Source: Geosiphon pyriformis
Lineage: Eukaryota; Glomeromycota; Glomeromycetes; Archaeosporales; Geosiphonaceae
Length of the DNA stretch: 64,000 nt
Reading direction: 5' to 3'
Assembly (NCBI GenBank): GCA_016748015.1
Contig: JAAOMT010000786.1
Coordinates: forward strand, 161,744 to 225,743
The position numbers and the translations under genes were made by a program. Of this stretch, positions 34,584 through 45,734 are shown piece after piece; position 1 is the first letter of the stretch, and each line of letters starts with the position of its first letter. Under the pieces are notes generated by a model that saw only the letters and a program-made list of their open reading frames with translations, was not told the origin of the DNA and did no database searches.

Positions 34584-37143
34584 TTTTATTTTTTAAACAG
34601 TTTTATAAGTTCAGTCTAACCACTATCTAATATACAAAAACAAAGCAAAATAAATCAAACTAAATGTGGCTCATGCACTTTTTACATGTGACCAGTCACT
34701 CGGCTTATCAAAGTAGCACTACACACTTACAAAAACTCTATTATCATTATCCAAGCCTGAAAAAAACAAACTCTCTCTTCTAGAACCAAAACTAACAGCA
34801 AATAATTCAATGATACCAAGCATGTAAACTACACCTTCAGACAACCAACTGGGCAAACCATGTAAAAGAGCAAAGACTCTATCTGTAACACAAACCAAAC
34901 CACTTTTTTCCATAATAATTCGAAATTTAGATTTTAATAACCATGCTCTACTACAATAGTCTTTGGTCAAATAGTAGACAAAATCGATGACAATTAACAT
35001 AGCTTTCTTTCTGTTTCCAAAAACAGAAATAGCTTTCTTAACCCAATCTACAAAAACAAAATCTTTGTACAACTTGGTGTACACAACACCATCTGAGGCT
35101 TCTATAAGAGTAAGGAGCACTAAAGACAAAACTGGAAGACAATTACTTACTAAAGACTTCCATAAGTCAATATAACTGGAGACAACTTCAGAATACATCA
35201 CCACATTTGTAGAATACATAAAAGCATGATTAGAGAATTCAATATCACCACACATCAGACACAAAACACTTGGGTAGCACTTGTTATATAATCTTTTACA
35301 GACAGCCACTGGCAACTTTCTGTGTACAGTCTTTATTAGATAAGTATGCAAGACTGCTAACTTTCTATTAGTAAACCCTATCAACATATGAAAGTTAGGA
35401 TACCAAACAGAGGCAGTACACTCCCAGTCAACACACTAGATATCCAAACTATCCAAAACATTAGCACCAGGCTCAGCCTTCCATAAAACTCAGTTCACTG
35501 TACAATAGATATCACAAATAAAATGATGAACATTACCAGAGACAATGAGACCATCTGTCACAAAAAACTTATTAGAAACACCAGCTAGAAGAACCAAGTC
35601 CAAATGCACTACAGCGTGAGTAAGAGCATCTACATGATTATTGTCCACAATGTCTAAATGCTTTTTTATCTTAACTTACCTTACTGAAATGTCTTTTGAT
35701 TTAATCAAATTAGCAATATAATGTCTTTTCACTTAGCAACTATTTTAGAAGTCAGGCTGGCACAAATCACTTTCCAGCACACAAGCATTTAAAGCCATTT
35801 GGCTATTCAAATAAAACATAACAGAGCACAATAAAAGAATGCACTCTAATGTCAAAACAATTGCCTGTAGTTTCACTAAAGTGAAAGATAACAAACCCTA
35901 AACTTTAATGTCCACACCCAAGCCAATCTTAGAAAAAAAAGCCACTACCTCACAAGCTACATCTCTCATATTTAGATCACTCAATAAACCATCAATATAT
36001 ATATTTAACTTACTGGTCTAGACTTCATGTAAACATTTATAAACACACAAGTAATTACTTGAACATAAAAAATTAGAACAGTTCATAACAGCTTCACACA
36101 CCCCAAATTATGCTAAACAATTATTCATATACACAAAAACCTTAATAAACCAAGATGGCACCAAATCTCTAGAACTTAATCTTTTTCAATGCCAAAAAGT
36201 TTTCCAATCCATAACATGATCATGCTTAGTTACCAGAACATCTCCAAAAGCAACACCAAAATGCTTTAAAGAATACATTACATCAAAATAGTTGGTAGTT
36301 TCAAGAATCTTAGACATAGAAAAACAACCAAAACCATGAAACACACAAGGCATATGATTGAATAAAAAAATATTTATGTCAATGAAGATTCTTACAACTC
36401 CTGCCAGAAAATTATTCAATAAGCATACTTTTAACTTGACCAGATAACACAAAGAATTAAAAAGTGCCCACCTCAAAATCTGTAAATTCAAAACACAGTA
36501 TTCAAACAAACAGCCAAGAATTCCAGACACATTAGAGAAACCAATCACCAAGACAATTTTGGATTCAGTCTGTATCTGCTCAAATGACTTCAGACCATAC
36601 AGAGACAGATGATGTAAGGTCTTATTGAAGAAATCTTTTGGCAATAAAACCTTAGACCTAAAACCCTTTTTGATTAAAACATCTCACTTTCAGTAAACAT
36701 TCTTGACAATAAAACTGAATTGTATATAATAACAGATAATAGACTGAAAGACTGCTGAAACCAAATAAGAGAACTGCTTATTAGAAATTGCTTTTTTTAA
36801 AATCATATTCAAGAAAAATTTAACATCTGCATGAGCCTTAGAAAGACTCAGCTTGGACAGACCCTCTGTTGACAAAAAAATACCCAAATATTTATAAAAT
36901 TCATTATCTTTTACTATAGAGATGGGCTTACCACTGATAAACAAAGACACATTTGTCATTCTCGGGTTAATAAAAATGGCCACAGTCTTGTCATTGTTTA
37001 TAAAAATATTATTGAGCTCAAAAAATTGGCTTACAATATCCAAAATGTATTGTATAGAAGTCTAATCATTCCCCATTCAAATTATATCATCAACAAATAT
37101 ACCTGCTGCAAAGAATACAGACTTACTATTACTAGATTCAACT
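34584..37143 (-). mobile_element. LINE 2: 5'-truncated copy with 14-bp target duplication
   Basis: Minus-strand LINE of a related subfamily: tail and 3' UTR at 34584-34715, C-terminal ORF2 frame 34719-35387 (with CLMCGDIEFSNHAF, the Cys/His motif), decayed RNase H between 35400 and 36180, RT connection 36186-36644, and the RT palm region 36690-37140, where the copy stops just beyond the catalytic motif. A perfect 14-bp direct repeat, TTTGTATTTTATTT, lies at 34570-34583 and 37144-37157. So the truncation happened at insertion and is not a later deletion. Confidence 0.85.
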
Positions 37144-37157
37144 TTTGTATTTTATTT

Positions 37158-37422
37158 GTAATTAAATAATTTAATATAATATATTTTTATAATTTATATT
37201 TTTAAAATTAATTATATTTACATATAAATTTAAAAAATAATTAATAATAAAATAAATATTGTTTTATAATAAATATTTTATTAGAATAAAATAGCATAAA
37301 TTTTAATGTTTTATAGAATATTAAATTTTAAAAGTTTTGTTAATTTTTAAAAAATTTTGATGTAATTTAAAAACTTTATTAATTTATTTTTTGTATTTAT
37401 ATTTATAAATGTTTTTTATAAT
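37158..37422. other. AT-rich spacer
   Basis: A/T-only sequence between LINE 2 and LINE 3. Nothing recognised. Confidence 0.5.
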
Positions 37423-37570
37423 AAACAGAACAAAACTTCTTTCTCTTCTTCATCCAAAATTCCCAAAAAAGAGTCAAAAGTTTTTTTGAAAGAAGTTTTT
37501 TACCATTTAGTACGATAAATCAAAACTGTTCTTCAATTACGAGACCACTGTTGGCTCTGTTATTGTTGTT

Positions 37571-39370
37571 ATGAAGAAGACTATTAAAGTTTCTGGTGCT
37601 GAGAGTGGTTTCAAGATGGTTGTGTCAAGGAAAAAGAGAAAGAAAGATGTATTGACAGAGGATATTAATAATAGAAAGATTGCTGCTGAAGCTCCTGGTA
37701 CTTGTTTATGGGGTTCTGAGACAGGTGACACTACTGAGTCTGAAAGTATTGACATGGAAAAGAAGTGCCTGGTTAAAAAAACCAGTGTTAATTATGGTGA
37801 AAGTGGTGCTTTCGTGGAAGGGGATCCTAATCAAACACCAAAGAGTTTATGTATAAAGACCAAAAAGGTGTTAGGGAAGCCTCTGGGTATAATTGATTAT
37901 GGTACTGTCAATACAGACGATGACGTGTTAGATGATTTCTTTTTTTTTCTGTCCCTTCTACCTATCAAACTAACCATTCAAGTGCCTGTTCGCAAATCCT
38001 TTGCTTTAGATATTGATCTTGTGGCCATCACTGGGAAGTCCTTTCAGGAAAAATTGAGTTTTATTAGGAAAATTTTTTCAAGTGTGAATGGTTTTGGAGG
38101 GGCTTCTACTCCCTCAAAATTCAGTGGAATTATTTGTGCAACTTTCACTTTAGAAAAGGCAATGATGGCTGCTAAGAAGTTGGCAAATGATCATGGTGTT
38201 ATGGTAAACACCGATCTCAAGTGCTCTATAAACAATCATATAGATTGGGCAATTGTGATAAAAAAAATTCCTGTGGGAACTTCTATGGAGGCTGTGTGCA
38301 CTGCCATGTTCAAGTTTGGATTGATTAAGTTGATCAAGATGCAACTTGTGGGTCTGTGGCAAAAAGCAATTATCAAATTAGAAGATCAGAATCAGGCTGA
38401 TCTCTTGGCATCCAAATGGTCTATTCTCATTGAAAAGAATACAGTACATGTGGCCAGGGCCAATGTTGACAAACAGACATGAGATTCCAGGGACAAATTC
38501 AGGATGCTGCTATACACTCTTCCTGTAGGGACAAATGCTTATGATCTTTGGGATTTCATTGGTTTGGTTGGTGGGAAAACATGTGTTATTAATCATAATC
38601 CTGTTAGCTACGCTCATGCTCACTGTATTACTGTTTGCTTTGGGTCTGAATCTGATCTGGTTAGTGTGATAGCTGCAATCCCAGTTATAAAAGGGATTGG
38701 CCTTCACTGGTCCCACCTCTCTTTGACACTGTGCTCGGTCTGTGGTCTTTCTGGTCATACATCTCTTAATTGTGTTTTGGTTAAGGTTGGTTTGACCCTA
38801 AGGGGCAGAAAGGCATCTCTTTCTGCTCAGGATCAGGTCAAATTGGCAACTATCTACACTCGGAAATCTATGCTCATTTCTCATCCATTGGCCTTCAGTG
38901 ATAAGACTTGGGTATTAGTTGTTGGTGCTCCTCCAGTATGCAATTCTCATGGTGCTGGTTTGCTTTTTGGTTCTAACAATGTTGGTAAACCTCTCTCTTC
39001 TGCTGCGGATGATTTGGAAAAACGTTTGGTTCGCATTGAAAGCAGTCTTGTCAGTCTCACAGGACAAATTGGTGAGTTGGCTAAGAGGTTGGAATCATTC
39101 ATGCCAGCAGTTTCCCAGCCTAGCCCTGGATGTCAGCTGCCAGTAACCCCCCCATTGCAGAATCAAGGGGAGGATATAGTGATGGGAGTGGGTTCAGGTG
39201 ATGCCACTAGTGACAAGACTGCTGCTGTTCTGAGTACAACTGCCTCACCTGAAGTTGTGAAATTGGAAAACATGTTGAAAGGTCTCTCTGCTTCGGTCAT
39301 AAGCCTATCAGTGTGCTTAGATGGTTTGGCTTTGGCAGGTGGTGCTTTTCCTCTACCTCTTTCTCAATGA
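37571..39370 (+). pseudogene. LINE 3 ORF1: two RRM-like folds, CCHC knuckle, one nonsense codon
   Basis: One 600-codon frame broken only by TGA at 38480-38482 (probable TGG origin; LINE context DKQT-W). Basic N-terminus (SRKKRKKD near residue 20), first RRM-like fold about 38240-38420 (WAIVIKKIPV as RNP2-like, WQKAIIKLE as RNP1-like), second fold about 38504-38715 (LLYTLPVGTNAYDLWDF), zinc knuckle CSVCGLSGHTSLNC near 38730-38772, then a coiled segment (LEKRLVRIESSLVSL, about 39015-39060). The product would bind element RNA and form the retrotransposition particle. The stop codon TGA at 39368-39370 overlaps the ORF2 start. Confidence 0.85.
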
Positions 39371-42300
39371 GTAGTCTGGTATGAAAAATTGCCACATGTA
39401 ATGTTTGTGGGTTGAACAATCCTGTAAAGCAAGATGATATCATTTATTGACACAAAGATATGAATAATTTGGTTTCTATTTTTACAGAGTTGAAGCTTAA
39501 AAGAAAAGTTCGCCCATGGTTGGCCGACAAATTTGATGGTGTTCGGGTTTTCACTTCTGGTCTAGATTCTGGTTCTTTGGGTGCTGGGGTGTTGATCATC
39601 ATGAATTTTTCTTTAGCAAAACACGTTTGCAAGGTCTCTGAGGTGCCTGGTTGGCTCCTATCCATCAAGTTGCTTTTCAAAAATAAACTTTCAGTATCTA
39701 TTTTGGGGCTCTATGCAGGTGCTTCATTGGTGGTTTGGTTTTCTCAGGCTGGTGAAATCAACTCTCTTATTGCTAAAGCCATTAATGAGTCTTTTTTTGT
39801 TATTCTTGGTGGTGATTTTAATAAAGATGGTTCTCACAAATGTGCTAGTTTCAAAAAATGTTTTGATTTGGGTTTAATTAACTCTCTAGGGAGGGAGCTC
39901 TTTTGTGAAGTTATCTACTTGATGCAATTTTCATGGTATCACTAAGACAATTGACTACATGTTTGTTTCTTCTAATTTGGTTGATGCGGTGGTGAATTGT
40001 AGTGTGAATAGTGTTGGGGACTATTTTGATACTAATGTTACCGGAGGTTTTTGGTCTCTTTTCTTAAATGTTGGTAATGTTGATTTGCTGTGAATTCATG
40101 TTTTCAGAAAGTAGTTGAACCTCCAGTAACTGAATTTATCTTCAAATTATCTCCTATAATTCGAACTGCTGGGCTTATAAGTGGAATAGCCAATTCTTTG
40201 CAAGTTACTTTATGTAGTTACATTGTAGTAAACGTCAACTCTTTCCCAGCAATTGCTTGTCTGGAAGCTTACTAAAAATGTGTAGTTACTTTGCTGTGAA
40301 AGTCAACTCTTCTACAGGAATCTCGTCTGTAGACTACCTTAATGATTGTAATGAGAAAAAAAAAGAAAAATAAAAAAAATATAAAAGAAATAGGATTTTA
40401 TCAAGGGAAATGTTTTCTATCCAGGCCTGGAATCACTAACAGATTACTGAAATTAGTAGCTAATCAATTTCAAAACGTTAGTTGGGTTTTGGGAATTTTC
40501 CAAGTGCAATAATTAAAGAATTTGGTTTTTTCAAATTATTTGATATTTATTTCTTTTTGTGTGTATAGGAATGATTCTAAGTAATAAATCTAAAGTAAGA
40601 TACATTTTTTTGAAGAGAAAAGCTCTTTTTTTATACAACTTGTTGTAATACTAGTCTATGAACTTGCACTTTTTCTCTTTGCTCAAATTTTGGCAAATTA
40701 AAGATACATTTTAATGAACTACAAGTTATTTTGCTGAATTATTAATTAATTTGGGTGAACTATTCATAATTTTGGCAAATTTCTGTAAATTTCAGCGAGT
40801 TTTTGAATATTACAAAGTTCAGAGTATTGTGTAATTTGATCATCCTACTTTTTGTTATACTAATTAGATTATTTTGATTGAATCATGATATGTGATAATT
40901 GATTAAATAATAAATGATAATTTGAAATGATATTAATATACTAATTAATTATAGGTATTATAAGGGTAATTTCATGGTAATTAATAGCTAGAATTCTACT
41001 GGTAACACTGATCACAAGACTGTTTATGTTTCTGTGGAACTGGATGGCCTGCTTGATGTCTAGTTGAACTCACTGCGCAAACAAGCAAATAAAGATTGTT
41101 AGAAGTATGATATCAAAGATGCCAGTGTAATTAAGTGGTCAGAATTCAGGGATGCTACAGCTGCTAATGCTGTTATGTTCTTGGATGAGTTTGTTGCAGC
41201 TAAGTGGTTTTCTGATCTGGATGTGATGTGGGACATTGTTTGTAAGGTTATGGTTCTTTTGGCTGGTAGAACATTCAAAAAAATATGGTTTAAGGGTTTC
41301 AATTGTGTTTTTAATAAGGTGTTTTCCCAGTTTCATAAACTGAAGCTACTTGTGTCTAAACTAGTAAAGGCTTCTTGGTTGGTTTCTGGTGGAAATTTTG
41401 CCTCGTTGTTGGACACTTGGAACAGGCTTGATTCTGTGGGTGCTTCACCAGTGAAATCTCTGTTTCTTTTTGGCACTGGTTTTGATGCAATCTATTCTGG
41501 GCTGGCTAAGGTGAAAAAGTTTTACTGCTCTTCCAAGTTGTTGGAATCTAAGCATGCTGAAGAATCTCATATAAGGCAGGCTATTGAGAGGAGAATGGAA
41601 AGTTTTGAGGTGGATAAGGGTCACACCATTAGAAGTGTTTTGGAGCATCCTTTTCGAAAAGTGGTGTTGAATCATTTGGTGGATGGTGGGGAGTTGGTCT
41701 TGGAGCCTGAGCTGATTAAATCTAAGGTAGATGTAATCATGGAGAGTTGGACTAGGAAATGTGTGGTGGCTTCTGATATCTCTGGTGATTGGGCAAGACA
41801 ATTTCGGCCTTTGGATCATGTCTTCAATAGTGTCTTCTCTAATGTGATGCATTCAATCAGTTTTGATAAAATGTTTGGTATTATTTCTAATTTGCCCAAT
41901 GGGAAAGCAGCTGGTCTTTCTGGTATTACTAATGAACTTTGGAAACACTGTGACAAGTTAGTCTTGGATATGCTTTTGGTGTTCTTAAATTTTTGTTTGG
42001 ATTGTGAGTCAGTGCCTAGACCTTGGAGGGAAGCCTGGGTCTCGATGATTCTTAAACCTTATGAGTGAGAGAGGGTTCTTACAAATACCCACCCCATTGC
42101 TTTAATTGAGACAGCTCACAAAGTCTTTTTCAAGATTTTTTCAGATCGGATCTCTCTGGCTTATAGCACTTTTGATGTCCTCCATGGGGACAATTTCTCT
42201 GTCCTGAAAGGTACGTCTACTCAATTGTCTATCTTCGCTATTGGTTCAGTGATCAAAGATGTTTTGGAAAAGAACCGAGAGTTGTAACTAGTTTTATAGA

Positions 42301-45021
42301 ATATGTGCAAAGCTTATGATTCTGTTGGTTGGGAGGAGTTTGATCAGGATCAAAATGTGTGACAAATTTATCAGATTTTTTGGTAGCATTTATAATGGTC
42401 GCACTAACAGAGTAATGATGAATTTTGATTTAACTGATGGATATCATGTTCATGATGGATTGGATCAGAGGGAGATTTTTTCACCACTTCTCTGGCACAT
42501 ATTTTATGATTTGCTTTTGGGTGAGGTTAAGAGACAAGAGAGCATTTGTGGTTACAGGTTGATTTCTCATTTCATTTTTAAGACTGACCAGGTGGAATCT
42601 CAAGCTGGGCTGATGTCATTTCTGGCTGCTAATGTTTTTGTTGATGATACTATCTGGGTCAGTAGCAGTCAGGCTGCTACACAACACATCCTCAATGTTG
42701 CTAGTGATTTCTTTCACTTAAATAACATTTCGATAAACAATGACAAGACTGTGACCATTCCTATCAACTGTTGGGTCACTGTTCTTTATCTGACTATCAG
42801 TGGTCTGCCAATTTCCATTGCTAAAAGAGGTGAACCTCATTGTTATCTGGAGATTTTTTTATTTTCTGAGGGTTTTTTGAAGCCTAGCTTAGTTAAGGCA
42901 CATTTGGATGTTTGGTTTTTCATTAATCACATTCTAAGAAAAGTTATTTCAAATAAACAGTTTGCTTATTTGGTGTCTTCAGTTTTCTTTCTAATCATTA
43001 GCTACAAAACTCAATTCAGTTTTATTTTTTTCAATGTGTGTAATAAATGGGATGCTTTGATTTGCAAGAACCTGAAATTCAAATCTGGGCTGTCTCTGGA
43101 CTTTCCCAATGATGCACTTTATCATTTTTCCTTGTACAATTTAAAAACATTTGAGCAGATTCAGGCTGAAAGCAAGTCGGCTTCTGTTATTGCTTTTGCG
43201 AATTCGGTTAGTGTTTTGGGTTACTTGTTTTCTCATAGGTCTCATAATCTCCAGGTTTTCAGCTGGCGTCTTCATTACCCTTTGTTGTTTCCTGTTCATG
43301 TTAGAGTCAGCCCTTTGAACAACTTTTTGGCAGGTATGGTTCGTATTTTTTCTGGGTGTGATTTATCTTTGAGTGGCTCTCTGGCCGGTGCTTTTCGTCT
43401 TTGGGGCAGTACTCCTATGTCTTTAGTTCTCGGTGAGGCAATTTTCTTCAAATGTGTCTCATCCCTTAGGCATTATGGTATTGCTTTTATAGAACAGCTT
43501 TGTGACCAGAATGGCGTTGTTTTTAATTGGAAGACTTTCAAGCATTGGAAAAGACTGAACTTCCATGGTCTGGTCTCCTCCTGGTTTGATCTCTCTGTTC
43601 GTTTTTTTGGTAGTGTAGCTTTTCCTTCTGGTTGTTTTTCTCATGAGGGTGGATGTGGCTCTTCTGACATCCATCAGTCTCTTGATTTTGGTGTTATTTG
43701 TAATAATCTGTTGAATGTTGGTGCCGCCTGTTTCTCTGTTTACACAGATAGATCTCTGAGTAACTTGAGCACTGTTGACATGTTGGCTGGTACTGCAGTT
43801 TTCTTTGAGGACATTGATTCAGGTCTGGGTGTGGGGGTTTCTGGTTTGGTTTCTTCTACTTTGGCAGAATTGCAGACCATTGCTTTAGCTCTTGAGTGTG
43901 TTCCTTCTTTTCGTTTGATTGACTTGTTTTCGGACAGTCAGGCGGCTATAGATGCTTACAAGTTGGAGTCTTTATTGGTTGGTCCTGATTTCAGGAATTG
44001 TTGTTGGATTGAGCACTGTTACATTGCCAATGTCATTCATCGCAAAAATTTGGATGTTAATTGGATTAAGATTAAGAGCTATTCGGGTGTTTCAGACAAT
44101 GAGCATGCTAATGCACTGGCTAAGGATGCTGCCTTTTCTGCCTGGAACCTGCTCTACTTGATCAGTGAGAGGTTTTTGAAGGCTGGTGTTGATATGGTTT
44201 CTGGTAATTCGAGGCATTTTGTTCATAACATATTCAGGTCAATCCATTGCATGTATTGAAAGATTGGTTCTGGTTCCTGGATTGTTCCAGGTTGTCTGCA
44301 TGCTAATATTGACTGGTTGAGGTCTTCTCTGGTATGGCACCTGGATTCTCACATGGCAACTGGTTTTACTAGTATTCGGACAACTGGTTTTCATACATAT
44401 TTTATGAAAGCCCTCCATCATCGCCTTCCTGTAGCTGTGTAAAAGCATCTGTATAATAGGGGTTATTTTAGTGTAGTTTGTTTGTTCTGTGATGAGGTTG
44501 AAGTCTCAGACCATGTCTTTTCCTGCTCTTCTAATGCTGATATTTGTGCCAGTTTGTTGGACACTTATGCAACTGCCTGGGAGGTGCATTCTGGTCTGTT
44601 TTGCTCTTTTTTGTGTGTATTGCAGTTGTTGTCAACTTGCATTTCAGATGTGACTGTCAGTACAGCTCTGTGTAAGGGCTTTGTTTTCAGCAATTGGTAT
44701 CACAAGTCTGTTTCTGTTTACAAGGATCCTAAGGTGGCAGTGGTTAATGTTGTGAATTTTGTACATGAGTTTTGTCTTGCATTTCATGATAATATCTGGC
44801 TGGTCCGTGCAAAACACCAGGCCATTATGGAGAAGAATAAGCTGATTTCACATGATGGTTCCATTTCTGTCGCTGTTTCTGGTTTTTCTATGTGGCTTTC
44901 GGCTGGAGTGATTAGGTTGTTGGGTGTTGCTGATGTACTTGGCATCAGTTTTGGATATTATAAGTGTTGTCTGTTTTATGCAGGTGTTGGTAACATGGCT
45001 TCTGTTCATATAAGTGCATAG
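39367..45021 (+). pseudogene. LINE 3 ORF2: APE endonuclease - RT - RNase H, interrupted
   Basis: Starts ATG AGT at 39367, overlapping the ORF1 stop as ATGA. Endonuclease 39370-41095 holds TELKL (about 39484), GGDFNKD (about 39810) and, beyond the solo LTR, TDHKTV; a 1-base frameshift lies near 39900. The RT follows (41175-43100): ISGITNEL, then CKAYDSVGWEE, GLDQ (about 42460) and FVDDTIWV (about 42635) with both aspartates. The RNase H set D-E-D-D is intact (YTDRS 43741, AELQT about 43865, SDSQA about 43930, DNEHANALAKDAA about 44095), but the usual KGHS reads KSYS. The C-terminal motif CLFCDEVEVSDHVFSC lies at about 44480-44525. Stops at about 39382, 39447, 42066, 42285, 42297, 44257 and 44440 are nearly all of transition type. 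Confidence 0.85.
40036..41007 (-). mobile_element. Solo LTR of family A inserted in LINE 3
   Basis: A 972-bp sequence with TGTTACC...GGTAACA termini interrupts the endonuclease coding region. The flanking 4 bp are CTAA (40032-40035) and CTGA (41008-41011), a target duplication with one G-to-A change. Removing LTR and duplicate restores codon order ...YFD-T-DH..., as in LINE 4. The orientation is opposite to the 5' LTR at 1-569. In coding direction it has a U3 block of about 20-bp repeats around TTTTGGCAAATT (40685-40800), then a TATA-like GTATAAAAAAAG (about 40630). No internal retroelement sequence remains. Confidence 0.92.
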
Positions 45022-45169
45022 TGTTGTTCTGGCTAGTCTGAATGTCTGGTCATGTGTAGCAAAGGCATAATTCGTGCCTAGTTTAGATCATTTGTATGAT
45101 GTATAGCACTAGGTGGTGTTTGAACTTCACTCATTAAACTTTAATAAAAAAAAAAAAAACAGAACAAAA

Positions 45170-45361
45170 AATTAAAATAATATTTAATTTTTATTTTATG
45201 TTATTTAATTATAATTGATAAAATTTAATATTGTTTTTTTATTTTTTTAATAAACTAATAATTTTTGTTGTTTTTTAATATTTTATTTTATTTTGCTATT
45301 AAAAATTTTTTATAAGACTATTATAATATTAAATTATGTTTATAATAAATAAATTATATTT
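45170..45361. other. AT-rich spacer between LINE 3 and a micro-insertion
   Basis: Low-complexity A/T DNA. Nothing recognised. Confidence 0.5.
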
Positions 45362-45371
45362 TTGGTTTTTT

Positions 45372-45408
45372 TTTTTATTAGGCATTTTAACGAGTGAAGT
45401 CCAACTGC
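45372..45408 (-). mobile_element. 37-bp LINE 3'-end micro-insertion with target duplication
   Basis: The plus strand reads a T-run, then ATTAGGCATTTTAACG and GTGAAGTCCAACTGC: the outermost LINE 3' end as at 26733-26761, in minus orientation. It is flanked by a 10-bp direct repeat, TTGGTTTTTT (45362-45371 and 45409-45418). This is an almost complete 5' truncation during LINE integration. Confidence 0.8.
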
Positions 45409-45734
45409 TTGGTTTTTTAATATTATATAACAAAAATTATAAATTTAAGAATTTTTTTAATAATAATAATAATTTATTAAATAATATATATAATTATACA
45501 TAAATATATAAATTATTTTATTATTTAAAAAAGCAAAAAAATTATAAAACAAAATATTTAAAATAAAAAAATATATTGTTATTATTATTTATTTATTTAT
45601 TTATTTTTTTTAATTCATTTAACAAGTAAGGTTCAAACACTACTTAGAACTATACATCAATAAAATAATCTAAACTAAGCATGAATCATGCATTTTTTAC
45701 ATGTGACCAGCCACTCGAGCCAGTCAGGACAATA

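Larger units (their letters stand above)
37436..45156 (+). mobile_element. LINE 3: full-length copy split by a solo LTR
   Basis: Best preserved LINE of the window: 5' UTR from 37436, ORF1 37571-39370, ORF2 39367-45021, 3' UTR 45022-45141 and a poly-A tail to 45156. A perfect 13-bp direct repeat, AAACAGAACAAAA (37423-37435 and 45157-45169), marks both ends. Without the 972-bp solo LTR at 40036-41007 and its duplicated 4 bp it is about 6.75 kb. Its 5' UTR differs from those of LINEs 1 and 4, so it is another subfamily. Confidence 0.93.

Noticed and set aside
38150..38758. Minus-strand ORFs opposite LINE 3 ORF1
   Set aside because: Shadows; the plus strand carries the RRM-like folds and zinc knuckle.
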